This document shows positions 10,959 through 23,836 of a stretch of DNA of 50,426 nt, in pieces. The first letter of the stretch is position 1. The number at the start of each line of letters is the position of its first letter. The notes under the pieces were generated by a model. The model did not search any database. It saw nothing but the letters and a program-made list of their open reading frames with translations, and had not been told where the DNA came from. The DNA comes from Hypsibius dujardini. Taxonomy: Eukaryota > Tardigrada > Eutardigrada > Parachela > Hypsibiidae. Position numbers and translations under genes: made by a program. Where the stretch lies: contig LRSR01012728.1 in assembly GCA_001579985.1 (NCBI GenBank), positions 1-50,426 of the forward strand, given 5' to 3'.

Positions 10959-13900
10959 TCATCCCTGTAAGCTGTTATAACTGTTTGTTGCCAGATTATT
11001 GTCAGGGGAATAGCCGTTATTTGTGAAGCAGTCGTCGTGGATCGGGTAAATGGTTGGAACGGTATGGAGTTTAACGGTTTTCCGGCCGCCGGAAGAGGTT
11101 CCGCCATTGCCGTGCATGGACATGGTGTGGGCCATCTGGCTGTCATCCTCTGCAAGAAAAACGATGCTACCTAATGAGTATACAATAAAAAAAGTTGACA
11201 GACAGGCAGGCAAACAGGCAGGCAGACAGACAGACAGACAGACAGACAGAACTTGCATTAGACAGGCAGGTAAAAAGACAGACAGATCCGGAGATACTCG
11301 ATCAGACCTACCTGCATTGAGTTCGCGGTTAAAAGAAGTCATGGCATCGGTGACGAAGTGTGCGGCTGAATGCAACTCTGCCAGCCGGGTTTGACTGCCG
11401 CCCTGGTAGGAACGATCAGCCAGTGTGAGCGGTGTCGGACTGGCACGATTACCCATTCTGGGTAGGGTAGAGTACTTGCGTGCGTTGTTGAACTGGAGCG
11501 AGGAAGGGTGATGCGGTTGATAGCTGCTGCCACCGCCGGGGTAATGATGGCCGCCACCACCGTTGACAAGAGGCCGGGGACTGCCGTTGGGCGTCGAGCG
11601 TGACGAAGGCTGGGACATTTTCAATCGCTTCATCCAGATCTCCAGCTTCTGGAAACACATGACAGACAAAATCAAACCGTGAAAAAATAGCTCGTTAAAA
11701 TGTGAGGCGGGATCACTTATCCCTGTATTATTGCTTTCGGGGGAAATTTATCCATTAAAAAGCCCAGTTTAAATACTGAGCTCCCAATGGGAAGTGCCAC
11801 AGGCAGCCTCACGCCAACAAAGTCTAATAAGGCCTCCACTAGAGCCCTGCAAACCGCACGGCAGCCCGCGCGACGGTGAGGGTCGCGGTTTCCATCTTCG
11901 ATGTTGCGGTTTAACTCTTCAAATCCGCCGCAACCTCACTTGCCGCTTTTCTGATACCATAAATAGACATTGCAATCAATCAATTCTTCATTATCGCACA
12001 GAGGCAGGCGCAATAGAGCCATCTGATTTGTTTACGTATTGAAAATACGTACATGACGTATACGTACGTACGTAAGATTTGTTTACGTATTGAAGATTTT
12101 ATTAGGTTCTAAAATTGGCGGTGCGGTTTGAGGTTTGAGGGTGCCAGCCCGCGGGCTGCGGCAGTGCGGTTTTAAGCGTTGCCTGCGGTGCGGGCCGCGG
12201 TTTAGAAAATAGGTCGCGGTGCGGGCTACGGTTCAATTTTTTCTAACCGCGCAGGGCTCTACCCTGCACTCGATTGAACGTTCAATCTGATTCACTATTC
12301 TCTGATTGGCTGATTTCGTATAGCTTACTTGTTGTGCTCGATCGGTTGATTGTACAGTCGTACTTTTCCGTATATTTGTCCCTACAGTAGTAATTTGGTG
12401 AACGGCACTGAATAGACACGGCCCGGGTTGTTTAAAATTTGCGGGTAAGGCAGAAAAGTGTCCCTTGAGATCGCGAGCATACGGTAACTAGACACTGGCA
12501 GGCAATTAGATAGTTAAGCAAATTGAAAGACAAACAAGCAAGTATACTCTCTGTAGACAAATAGTTGAGAAAAATAAGCATGTAGATTGTCAGAAAAATG
12601 GGCAACTAGATTAGGCGCCATTAATAGAGAAAGTAACAGTCAAGCACTGGCGTCAGACAAACAGGTAGGCTGCTTGGCAGAGAGAAAAAAAGAAAAATAA
12701 GCAAATTGTGAAGAGAAAAACCGGGTGACACACAGACAGATAGGCAGACGGGCAGGCAGACAGGCAAACAAACAAACCGACAGACATGCATGCCTACAGA
12801 TGTGATAGACAAGACAGTAAAAAACGGTCAATGTTCCCAAAGGGAATAAACACTGTTTCACCAAACATTCCAATAATCAGATTTTGATTAGACAAGAAGA
12901 CCTCTAATGAACCGCATATGATGCGCCAGTTTTTTCCAGGAATCAGGCAAACAAACAAGGCCTTGGCAAATCATCAATATCCGGTCGAATATGTGATAGG
13001 AATCCAGACAAAACCCATAATCACTTACATCCATCAGTTGTTTACGGTTGTCCTGGAGGGTGTTCATATGCGACTCGAGATCGCTTTTCCTCTGGCGCAA
13101 AGCCTTTAATTCGCTCAGTAAGTTGGGGCTGGGGAGAGAGTTGGTTGAGTGCAGCAGAAGCTGGGAACTGCTCATCTGGTCGCGTCTCATCCGAGAGATC
13201 TCCCGCAAAATCTCGCTATACAATTGAAAACCTTTTACACAACTATCCGGACAGCTTTTGAACGGATCAACGTACAAATAGACAAACAGACTGACTGACA
13301 GACAAACAAGCAAACAGACAGGTAGATTGGCAAACAGACAGATATATACAAACCGACAAGTAGATAGGCAGGCAGATAGAGAAGCAAACAGACAGACAGG
13401 ACAAGATCTACACCGACAGGCACAACGCCGGCAGAGAGATAGCAGACATATATTAGGCCATCAGTCAACTACGCAGACACACACAAAGGTAGACAAACAG
13501 GCATGCAAGGAGGAAGGGAGATCGCACACACCGATTACGAGCTTCCAGTTCGGCAATAATCTGTTCCTTACTCCCACCGTCTTGCGATTGCTGTGAGAGA
13601 TCGGGTTGACTGGTCATGTGGTGGTGGTGAGCCTGTTGTTTAGGTTGCTGTTGCTGCATGACTGGCTGTTGTTGTTGCTGTTGCTGTTGGGGCACCAACA
13701 GGGGTTGCGACGAATGGAATCCAGATTTGCCGACTTGATGGTTCTGGAGCATAGTCGCGTAACGGGCAATTAAAATGTGCTCGTCGTCCTGCGACTGTGA
13801 AGTGTCAAACCCAGATGGTCGCCTAAGGGGAAGTAAGAAAGGCAAGAGATTCGATTAACAAACGAATCGATTCTAGGCTTCATAACTCGGGTAAAGAGCC

Positions 13901-16900
13901 AGGCCAGTGGGAACCCAGGCTTGAGACGCAGAAGATTCGACACGGACACCAGAACATTGCAAATTACGTCAAGATAATTACTTCGTTCAAGATATCGGAT
14001 CTCCTTAGGGCACGGACAGAAAACTAGAAGAAAGGAAGATAAACAGATAGACAGGCAAGCAAACAGGCAGACAAGCAGGCAGATAGACAGAGAGAGAGAG
14101 ACAGGCAAGCAAGCAGATGGAGAGACAGATTAACAGACTGAAAAAAACTACTAAATAAATTGGTGGACCAGAAAAGGCAACATGCAGACATGCAGAGAGA
14201 CAAACAGACAAATAGACAAACCGGTACTACAGACAGACAGAAGCGGCACAAGCTCAGTGTTCACCCAAAAATCAGTCAGGAAAGGAATAAATTCGACAGA
14301 CCAACATAAACGGAAACGTGCAGATAAAAAATACACGCAAACAGTCAATCTAGCCATTGGCGGTTGAAAGGTAATGACAAGTTGTCGAATACAAATTTTG
14401 CAGCTTTTTCATAAACGACTCGACCTCTGTTGTTTACCTCTGTTGTCGACCGAGTGTTCCGTAGGTTCCATGTGCACCGTAATCTGAGGGACTTCTTCCC
14501 GCATAACCTCCATGCCCATTATACATCGGCAACATAGCACCGGAAGTCCTGAATAGAGAAATATATATCGTGTGAAAGAAAGTTTAAGCCACTTGTCTTG
14601 TACTCAGGTCAGACTAATAATCCCTCCAACCAGCCAAGATAGAAAGAGACGGAAACGGGGAGTAAGAGAGAATAACGACTGTTTTCATGAGGATATCAAG
14701 AACGTACGGTGCCAGAGTAGGAGGAGAAAGAGGGGAAAGATGAGCTGCGAGAGAGCGCTTGCTTGGCTCCGGAGAGGCAGTAGCGCTCAATGAATGATGT
14801 TGCTGCTGCTGAATGGTCGTCGCGGCGGTTGTTAGTCGCTGTCGGGGACTCTTGCTGCTGCTGCGGCGGCGGAACGAGCGACGAAGGGATTCGCCAAACT
14901 GTTTAGCAGGTGATTTCTACACAGAGAAAGAGTAATCGATAAAGGAAACATGGAATCATGCTCAGACAGACATGCAGACAGACACGCTCCCCTCATCACA
15001 GGCAGCTCCCGTCCAGATAGATCAGTCAATAATATACTGTAACTATATCACTCTACATCGTACTCGCACTCTTTCGCTGCAAGACTAAGTCGCGCAACAC
15101 TCAAACTGGGATAGCGGAAGCAGAACGCGCGAGCGTGTCAGTGAGGAAGGAAGGAAGGAAGGAAGGAAGGAGAAAACTGAAGCGGCTCTCCTTGAGGAAA
15201 TGCAGTCCTCGCCTAATCTATTTCGGAGAAAATGGACTCGCGCACTCTCTTCTCTCAGTCCGCGGCTACATTTCATTCATATTGTATCAATTCGAACGTC
15301 TGGGGTTTGCTTCTGTTGTCTGCCAGTCAATTTGCATGTATCCTCGTGTGACCTGGTTGTCTTCTGTAAGCATCATATACTGCTGATCTGTCTCTGTCTG
15401 TCTCTGCACCTGTCTCTGCACCTGTCTGAATGTTTGTATGTATGTTTGTTTGTCCGTCCGTCTGTCAAGTATGATAAGTTGCAGTCATGCAATGTTTTCA
15501 AAAAGAGTTTACAGTGTTTGCTTCAGTCCTACGTGGCGGGTGCTAACTTACATATGTACTAGAGGTCTCCTTCATCTCGTGCTCCAAAGTATGCCGGCCA
15601 TTGACTTTTCCCTTCCAAAAGCATTCCTGACATGACTGATAATTCGGGCACTGTTGACACTTGTACCGGAATCCGTTAAAGTTATTTCGGTGGCACGAGT
15701 TGCAGTGGACGTTGTGTCGAACTGCAAAATGCATCAATTATCCTTACTACAGCTTACTTCTGGCAATCACTTCGTTTCAGTTCGCTTCAGTTTTTATAGT
15801 GTAATTTAAGGAAGAAGAAGAAAGGACGCTCCTAACCTGTTTGAGCTTCGGTAATACTGTGCATGAGGATGAGCCAGACAATGGGCGGCGGACCGGGCTC
15901 CACACCGAGAAGATGGTCAATAAATGCATCTAACAAAAGAGGCTGGTCAGCTCCGGTCGGGAAGCAGTCTGTATATGTGGTGGGGGAATAGGAAAAGGAC
16001 GGTCCTTCGCCACAAGCACGGGGAAGTTGGAGGACTGAGTGGAGGAAGTTGTCTAGGAGGTAGGGTGAGGCTGTGCCATCGGATCCACTGAGCAGACCAA
16101 AGATGTCTGAAACAAAAAAATGTCGACGTTAAAACCATTAATTAGAGCAGAGGCACAAACAACAGTCAAGCGACCATTAGGATAGATCAATGGAAGGCAC
16201 ACGCTACTAACTACAAGGGACTTCAAACACTTGCAATTGCAATTATTTTTGTTATACAGGTACTAAGTGCCGGTATATTTGTTGATAAATAAATAAAATA
16301 ACAACCATACTCTGAGAGTACATGAAACTGTCTGAATCGTGGTTGGCTTCATTTCCATATAAGCCCAAGAGTTCTGTTGTTGCTTAATTTTTCGCTTTTC
16401 CAGAGTAAGGAACCACTAAACCAGGATACACGGCTAAGAAGGTAGCTATCATCAATGAAAAATTGCGGACAAATATCCACTTAGAACATATTGATGCCAA
16501 ACATTAAAAAGTTCTGTTCATTTTTCATGCGATAACCTGAACGTTTTTATTTCACGTAGCATATAAATATCTTTCAACAGTGATACGGACTTTCCAAAAC
16601 TAACTTTGCTAGTAATCTCAGTTTGTTGGGAAAGGATTACTTTTATTAACGTTTTAAAGGCGACATTTAAGTATAATATTGTTTACAAATTTAATTATAG
16701 AAATGAAAAGAAAGAAAGAAGGAATCAGGAAAGGTCTAACATAGTGGAGTGATTATTGGATTTATTTGCAACGGAGCCTTACTACTACGTATTGTGACGC
16801 TCGTATTTGTTGTCTTGATTGCCGCTTATGTCTTGCCGCCTGTTTCTCAAGTTGATTCTCATGCGAGTAGTCATCAAATATAAATTTACTGTACTTCTCG

Positions 16901-18457
16901 TCCTGTGCAAATGATGTTTCTGTGTGGATTCGAGAATGTTCTTGTTTACATTGTTGTCATGTCTGAACAATAAGGATGAGTCTTGAAGCTCGATTCGAGA
17001 CTCGACTTCTCACTTCGTTTTCTAGCTTCTCATTCAGTCTACTTTTCAGCCCCTTTCAATTTATTGTGCAGTAATAACTCGAAAACAGCACTCGTGTGGT
17101 TGTGTTTTTAACCATCGAAAGGTCAACAAGACTCCCGGGTTCTCGAAGGGAGAACAGGGCATCTCAATATTTTGGTCGGGGACTTACAGATCATCTTGTC
17201 TTCCAGTTTGCCTTTACACAGTACCACCAGCGCCACCTTGACTGAAAAGATGCGGACACTTCCGGTGCTTGAGGTGTCGTAGGCCATCAAGAGCCAGTAC
17301 AGCAACCACTCAGTGCACTGCTCCACATCGACGTTGTTGAGGCTGGTCAAGCGCTGATTCAGCTGACCGTACATCGTTCGACAGATGGAGCGCAATCGGC
17401 CGACATCCACTTCCGCCGCCAGATCGTAACCATCGAGGCCGGTCTGGCGAGAGATCTCCGTGATGTTGACAAGGTCCAGCAGATTCACTGGAAAAAGAAC
17501 CACACAGTAAGTCAGTAAGCTCTGCAGATTTGAGGCGAGTGGACCCTTAATCAACTTTGACACTCGACCCACGGATAACCGGCTTATCTTCATAAAGAGA
17601 GCGAGAGAGCGAGCGTACCCATTAGGCTTCCAGGACTACACAGTGCACTTGAAAGGCACTTTCTCGCACCCGAATCTGTCACTTTTTTACATGCTAAACA
17701 TCTCACATCGCTTCAAAAAGATCCTCAAATGTTCATCTAATTTTTCAGGCAGTCCCGTTTTAATTTGCAACTGCAACGGGAGCGCTTCTCCAAAAAGGTA
17801 AATAAGACCTACGTGCTGTCCGCTTTTGGATGTAAATCAGTTTGCACGCTGTCCGGTAGGCGGAGAAACGGATGCTGTTCAGATCCTGAGCGTCTGTGAA
17901 TAAAACAATTTTCCCTCACAAGTATGCAAACAACTCCAAACAAGGAATCTCTCACAGACAACAAGTGCGCAAACAGCCTGCGATTATTCAGACAAACACA
18001 CTGAAAGACAGGAAAGACATTCAGGTATCCAAACAGACAGACGACAGACAAACAGGAAGGCAGACAGACTAACAGATAGACAGATATATATAGCAGACGA
18101 ACAGACGAACCGAAAGATAAACAGAATTATAGAGAGACAAAGAGACATGGATATAAACAGATAGACAGTTAAGTAGGCAGGCTAACAGACAGACTAACAG
18201 GCAGTTAGGCAGGCAGGCAGGCAGACAGACAGGTGTTTATGCTTACTAAAATCGGCAAGGATTGGTTTGGGATCCGGCAAGTTGGTACTGTTAACCGGCG
18301 ATCCGTTTCGCCGTAACATAGCCGTGTTGACATTGTGGGTCATGAGTATATGCCTCTGAAGAAGGGGCTTCTGTGGAATCCTTGGCGGTGTGTGAGTGTG
18401 AGGCTGAGCGTCGTTAACATTCCTCATTCCTTCGTTCATAGTCTCGCCTGACGGCAT
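10959..18457 (-). CDS. DTN (dystrobrevin): dystrobrevin, complete 11-exon gene
   Basis: Exons in transcript order: 18457-18247, 17893-17813, 17487-17188, 16106-15837, 15721-15552, 14916-14708, 14548-14438, 13822-13532, 13215-13029, 11648-11312, 11149-10959. All phases agree and give 785 residues. Residues 71-287 form the EF-hand-like region (YRTACKLIYIQKR; EGPSFSYS; PPPIVWLILMHSI). Residues about 288-340 are a ZZ zinc finger with CNSCH, GFRYKCQQC and CQECFWKG. KSPAKQ follows, as in vertebrates. Residues about 430-510 are Gln/His-rich. Residues about 530-625 form the coiled coil (IIAELEARNREILREI; LSELKALRQRKSDLE), which pairs with dystrophin in the family. The protein ends SLQG like vertebrate dystrobrevins. 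It is a cytoplasmic scaffold of the dystrophin complex at muscle and neural membranes. The 70-residue first exon matches no known N-terminus; its ATG is the least certain part. Confidence 0.93.
11195..11286. repeat. (CAGA/CAGG)n tetranucleotide array, dystrobrevin intron 10
   Basis: Plus strand reads GACAGGCAGGCAAACAGGCA and then about seven CAGA units. In the dystrobrevin transcript it reads as TGTC/TGCC units shortly after the 5' splice site. Translated frames give artefactual Cys-Leu-Ser-Val repeats. Confidence 0.85.
11840..12261. mobile_element. non-autonomous hAT-like element in dystrobrevin intron 9
   Basis: Ends are TAGAGCCCTGC and its complement GCAGGGCTCTA. Flanking octamers GCCTCCAC and CCCTGCAC match at six of eight positions, compatible with a decayed 8-bp duplication. 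The interior is packed with GCGGTTT and GCGGTGCGGGC type subterminal repeats in both halves, a common hAT feature. It lies wholly within the intron 11649-13028 and has no ORF. Confidence 0.7.
12728..12786. repeat. (CAGA/CAGG)n array, dystrobrevin intron 9
   Basis: Degenerate CAGACAGATAGGCAGACGGG-type tetranucleotide array on the plus strand, sense TGTC/TGCC in the dystrobrevin transcript. Confidence 0.8.
13265..13500. repeat. degenerate (CAGA/CAAA)n array, dystrobrevin intron 8
   Basis: Long interrupted tetranucleotide array filling most of the intron between exons ending at 13532 and beginning at 13215. Same unit family as the other intronic arrays. Confidence 0.8.
14035..14235. repeat. degenerate (CAGA/CAGG)n array, dystrobrevin intron 7
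   Basis: Interrupted AGACAGGCAAGCAAACAGGC-type array in the intron between exons ending 14438 and starting 13822, including an AGAG run near 14090. Confidence 0.8.
15145..15172. repeat. (GGAA)n microsatellite
   Basis: Seven GGAA units in dystrobrevin intron 5. Confidence 0.85.
15382..15466. repeat. (TGTC)n-type array, opposite orientation
   Basis: CTGTCTCTGTCTGTC and TGTTTGTCCGTCCGTCTGTC-type repeats on the plus strand in dystrobrevin intron 5, so antisense to that transcript, unlike most intronic arrays here. Confidence 0.75.
17995..18236. repeat. degenerate (CAGA/CAGG)n array, dystrobrevin intron 1
   Basis: About 240 bp of interrupted AGACAGAC, AGGCAGGC and AACAGAC units. It begins about 10 bases past the exon 1 donor in transcript sense. 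Confidence 0.85.
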
Positions 18458-19966
18458 CCGCGTGAATGGCTAACCAACACCACCACGACCACAGTCAGAG
18501 GAAGAATAAATTATCACCGCATTGCCGCACGTTTCATCGATGAAGTACTCTCGATGGAGTTGGACTTGAAATTACAAAATAGCAAAGAAGAAACCTACAG
18601 TTAGATACTAGTAGTAGTACCGTACTCACAACTTAACCTAAAAAAGTGGTTCAAGCTGATGATTCCTTAGCAAAATATTCCTATGAAAAGATCCGATATG
18701 GATATATATAAAGGTTTAATCGTGCGATGATAACGGTTTGCACAAGATCTTTCAGGCACGTGAAGTGAAATATGAAAAAGGATATTTAGCACACCTGCAG
18801 AGTGATAATCGCCTCGTAATACTGCCCTGGCTGACTACTGCCCTACAGCCAATATTCAAAATAAACAAGTCCGCACGGAATGTGTTTCATCTCATGGACG
18901 GCAAACAGAGACAGACAGACGAGAGTGAAGAGTGAAGTGATACGAATGTGATGCAGGCAAGTCAAGGGTTTTCATCATATCGACGAGAACACATGGCCAA
19001 AATGCTTGATTAAGCGAGTGAGAGCTACTCTCGTAGCACAAAGTGAGTCTAGCTCTAGCTCAGTCAGCCAAGCATTTCGTCCATGTCTGGCTCCATTTCG
19101 GGTGCGGAAATGAAGGCCTACTCTACCGTAACTACTGTACGTGCGTCTGTCTAACTAACCACGCCGAAGTATGAGGGGTCCCTACTCTCCTCCTCCTCAT
19201 TGCGTCCGAAATCCGATCAGATCAACTGGCTATGATCAATCAATATACATCTCTCCCTCTATTGAATGATTGCCTTTTAGGATGATGAAAATCAATATTA
19301 TACACCCTCAACCGGCGAGTTCAATACTCCCCTTTCTCTCTTTGGCGCCTGCAAATGTTTTTGCCACGCACATTGCCACATAGAAAAGAGAGGCACTTGT
19401 GAAGAATGCCCATTATGATAACTTTAACATGGGGACCCAGGCGTATTTTTAGGGCATGAAGAGAACCGGCGGCAGTTCTCTCACGGAGCACACTCTAGCT
19501 CAATACTTTTAGCCCAATTTTTGTGAGCGAGACCGACTCGTTAACCACAATACACTTGATCAACACCCTTTTAATGGGGCCTCCGGGGGAACATTGACGC
19601 TGTCGCTTCGCTTTTCAGGCAAATCCTCTTCAGGGAATTTACAAAAGTATCCAAACTCCTCTCTGCTCGTAGGAATTGTTCACCAAACGACCATTTCTCG
19701 CTGTCCGTCCCGAGACGGAACAAGTATAACAAAAAGTAGACAGAAGAATCTCCTGCGGCAAAATTGTCGCAGACGATTTGACAAACCTGGGGCAAGGTCC
19801 CACTAGCGCAGCTAACAACAATTTTCAACATGGAGAGCATAAAACAGATGAAATTGGGCAAGAAGTCAGGCCAATCCTTGCTTAATTGCACAAAACGGAT
19901 TAAAAAATAAGAAGGAACGCAATTGGAATCGCCTCAACTGAATTTGCACATAACTTTCCATTCTCC
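18458..19966. other. intergenic, dystrobrevin 5' side and PB1-zinc-finger gene A 3' side
   Basis: No gene recognised. A minus-strand open frame at 19571-19891 lies just beyond the stop of gene A and has no domain; it is most likely 3' UTR. The dystrobrevin promoter and any untranslated exons should lie between 18.46 and about 19.5 kb; no specific element could be assigned. Confidence 0.45.
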
Positions 19967-22900
19967 CTACCAGTCGACCATGCTGAAGGGCACCTCCACC
20001 TTGCAGGGTCCTCCATAGGGCCCGTTAGGTAGGACCACTTCATAGTGTGTGCCAGTGGCATCTTCCGCTACGGCGTTGAATGAGGACGCGGGACTGCTGG
20101 TCGGCCGCGAGGACACTTCAATTTCCGGGGAAGAATCGCGGCCACCGCCGTTGTGACTATTCTCCGTTTCGCCTGCCGTACTGACCACTCCTCCGCCCAG
20201 CTGATCGCTGTCCCACGCGGGGCCTTCCTCCGAGCCGCTGCAAACGTTTTGTTCTTCCTCGGCAACCGAGCCATTCTGTTCGTCCGCCACAGATCCTAAG
20301 AAAGAATTGCAGGTAGTGTAAAATTAAGAACGCTGAACGAATTGAACGAATTTTCACATGAACGCACCATTAGTGGCAGCTGAGGTCTTGGCAATCTTGC
20401 AGGTCCGACGGTGCTTGTTGAGGCTGCCCTTGTGGGCGTACCATTTCCCGCAAGCCGGCACACAAACAAACGACGGCTTAGTTTCCCGGCCCGCGTCTTC
20501 TGGCTCCGCTTCATCCGCGACTACATCCGGCACTACATCTGCAAAAAAACCAATATACCATAGTTTTTCCTTTTTTTATTGAGATGAGCGACGTCAATAT
20601 TGTCTAAGTTCATTTACAATAAGTAAAATTGAGATTTGCATTTGGTGAAATGAATAAATTTTCCTCATTTCACACTTCAATTTTGCTTCACGATTTCGTG
20701 TGTTATGTTAAACAACAGGACATTTTATTTATGCAAGAACCTCAACCAAATTCTATTCTTAAACGGAATGGCCTTCACGTTGGAGCTAAAACCATTTTGT
20801 TGCTGCTAGTATTAAATCATGTGTAAACAAAGATGTTACGACTCACCTTTTTTGTGGAATCTCATATGGGCAGACAAGGCATGAATATTCTTGAAGTGCC
20901 GCTTACAGTGACCGCAGATAGCCTTTTTCAGATTCAACCCTACAGTCCACGATACCAAACTATTTTATAGTTTGGCTAGCTAGCTAGCAATATTGATGAG
21001 TAGACGCAGCCAAATAAGTACGAGCATATAGGCCTTACCTGACGACGAAGACTTCTTTTTCAATTTCTTCGGGATGCTTCCATGAACTCGTCGACATCGG
21101 CGTTTTTCAGTCTCTATGTTCATCAAACAACACCAATGAATGGAAATGGTTTTCGTGCCGAAGCAGCTAATCCTCCTCCTACCGTCACAGTTGTGTTGCG
21201 CCCAGCGTTCGGCGTTCCCGCACTGCGCTTCACAATTCCGACAGGTATAGCGAGCTGAAATGACCGTGACTTGTTCAAATGTTCTTAGCATTAAGAAAGA
21301 ATGAATGAGCGAGTCTTACGAGCACTGGATATGGGTTCATCCTCTTCTTTCAAGTCCACCATAGAGGGTTCCATAGTAGATCGACGTTCAGCAACGCGCT
21401 TAGCCGAAGCATTCTTCCTGGCTGACACTACAAAAGAAATCTAACCTTCATCCATCTTGTATGGTTGTACCCCTATATATCATATGGACAAATAAACCTG
21501 CGGACAATCGAAATCTCGATCACACCGTATTGAGGATTGGACACTCACACTCGCAATCATGGCGGGAAAGGGTTTCCAAGCTCAAGCATTTGACACCGCA
21601 CTTAGTGCATGTCGTCGACGGCATCGTCAGGTGCAGCACCGGTGAAGGGGACGTCCTTGACGCACTGTGGCACGACAGATGCCCGTTCATCTGGATCTCC
21701 TTCAAAATGACACAAAAACCAGATCTGTGATTATTTTAAGTCAAATTATCTTTTGATTAAAATTTTAGTTCTAGTTGGTCTACCGTACCGTAGGGAAGCA
21801 ACGACAGCAGGTCGGGCAACGAAACTCTCCAACGTTCAGCATACCTTTACATGTTGAACAAATAAAAAATGAATGCAAAAATACAGGACAAGGAACTGAC
21901 CGGTAAAAAGGCAAACACATAAGCATACCGGAAATGCTGACAAATAACCAGGCCGATATGGAACAAAAATTACAGACGGATCGGTCTATTTGACAGACAT
22001 ACAGACACGGAAATGATCAGGCAGGCAGACAAACTGTCAGTCGAGCAATAGACAAAAAGATTCCATACCAGGAGCGGAACGTTTGGCGTTCCTCGAGATG
22101 GCACTAGTCGAGGGACGCTTTCTCATGAGATTTGCCAAAGCACTCTTGGGAACGCTGACGATATTGCGGATCGGCATGGAAGATTCTCCATCGTCATCAT
22201 TTGTTGTATGACCATTGTACCGGGCTCCATTTGCACACATCTCTGGACTGCCGCTACGGTCAGGACTAGGACTGAGAATGCTGGCATACTGAATGAATCC
22301 GCCGCGGGAAGCAGGAACATTGCTGCTGGGACGGGCGGCGGTGTGATGGAGGACGGTCGCATGACCATTGACGGTGGGCACTTTCGGCCGGAATTTGGCA
22401 TACAACCGCAGCACACTGAATCCGCTCTGGTCCGGCACCACATATGACATGGCTGCAATGAAGGCGTCCTCGCAGTCCACATTGACCATGTCATCATCCG
22501 AGTCTGCAGAGGGAGAATGAAATGAAATTAATAGCAAACTACACAAACGAAGCGCCTTTCTTTCTAAACCATCAATCAACCTAAGACACAAATAGCGACC
22601 AATTACAGTAATATTCGATCAATACAGCAATCAACGTACAGCAAACATCAGTTCAACAGTTTTCCAGATTTGCCATCAATATGGTGTAAGCTGCACATAT
22701 TTCAATACAAGTCTCAATTTTGTGACAATTCCAAAAATTATTGGCGCTTCTGAAGAGTAAACTCGGAGAAAGAGTTGAGTTACTGCACAATCAATAATCA
22801 AGTGAAGGAGGTCGTGTTGAAATGGAATTGAAAAATCGGAGGTGCGTTCTTTCGGTTGATTGGTTGATTTGACTAGTAACATAAATCCTTTCTTCCCAGG

Positions 22901-23198
22901 ACTACGCAGATCCCGGGGAGGATGCACCACAACGCCATCGAACAACCGGCTAGTAACTAGCGTTTGCAGCTTCATTTTACTTGATACAAGTAGAAATTGG
23001 CGTCTCACCTTTCCAGCAGAGGGATGCAATCTCCTTGTTGTGGACATTCAAATGGCTTGCACAGTCGGAAAGTATTTTCGCGCACAGTTCACCAAAACGA
23101 TGGCCTTCTTTGGAAACGAGCAAATAATGCCGTGCGGATGCGCTCACGCTCGCCTCGAAAATTATTTTGCACCGTTGACTTGAGAACGAGGAAGACAT
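19967..23198 (-). CDS. PB1-like domain plus C2H2/C2HC zinc-finger protein, gene A (10 exons)
   Basis: Exons: 23198-23009, 22503-22069, 21844-21789, 21690-21549, 21427-21320, 21254-21183, 21113-21039, 20939-20847, 20538-20368, 20295-19967. Phases agree; 556 residues. Residues about 7-100 look like a PB1 domain: RCKIIF with the family's basic strand, RHYLLV, then CWKDSDDDMVNVDCEDAF (acidic OPCA-like loop) and SVLRLYAKF. Zinc-binding segments follow: CPTC..HLSCH split between exons 3 and 4 (spacing unusually short), CTKC..H..C near 255-273, CRNC..H..C near 312-333, a canonical CGHC..H..H near 367-389, and CVPAC..H..C near 415-437. The tail is acidic and Ser-rich and ends FSMVDW. PB1 domains make heteromeric contacts; fingers suggest nucleic-acid or protein binding. 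Function is unknown. Gene B is a tandem paralogue. No clear family name. Confidence 0.85.
22000..22035. repeat. short (CAGA/CAGG)n array, gene A intron 2
   Basis: Plus strand GACAGACATACAGACACGGA, then GGCAGGCAGAC, a short distance downstream of the gene A exon 2 donor in transcript sense. Confidence 0.65.
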
Positions 23199-23836
23199 TC
23201 TCTTATGGCGTCGCTGTTACAGCCAAAGAGAACAACCACAACCACAACCACAACAAACAAATCACAACCTGCAATGCAAGATTGTCTCAGCAGATTCAGC
23301 TTGTCATATTTTGCAAACGTTCCACACTTAACAAATTTCAGGAGACAAATAAAAGGCCAGAATTTCTCTCTCAACTGAAGGGAAACCAAAATTCTTGAAT
23401 AGAAATAATTGAAATAATATAGCAATAAAAATGATAGATAGAAATATTTTCAGTAGACTACATCCAGTGTGAGGTAGGGGCCCTGGAATGGGCCATTTGA
23501 TTTGCCGTACCCTAGAATGGACCAGCCTGGAGTCAGAACTTCCAGAAAGTTTTTGGCTATAACCAAGATCTTAAACGACAGAAAATAATTGATAACCACG
23601 GTGAAAATTTTTTCAGATGTGAAGAACTTGTGGGAACTTGTTTAAAAAAGCGAAATCAAAAACTCCATTGGATGGTTGAAAAGAGTTTACTATAGAGGTC
23701 GCTAATTACGCAGTGACTCGTCAGTTTTCGATCAATTTGCGACAGAACGCCCCCTGCCACCCTGGGACTCATTTCAGGGTGCGGGACAGCCAAGTAGCCC
23801 ATTCCAGGCCCTACCTCACACCCGGTACTAGTACAG

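Noticed and set aside
11050-14251. Many Cys-Leu-Ser-Val-Cys-Leu-Pro-Ala repeat ORFs on both strands
   Set aside because: They are translations of CAGA/CAGG tetranucleotide arrays inside dystrobrevin introns and interrupt confirmed exon structure.
19571-19891. 106-codon minus-strand ORF downstream of gene A
   Set aside because: No start context or domain; position just after the stop codon fits 3' UTR.
22123-22497. Overlapping minus-strand ORF of 124 codons
   Set aside because: Out-of-frame shadow of gene A exon 2, whose frame joins both neighbours in phase and matches its paralogue.
22860-23398. Plus-strand ORFs opposite gene A exon 1
   Set aside because: The minus strand encodes the PB1-like domain conserved with gene B; the plus frames are shadows.
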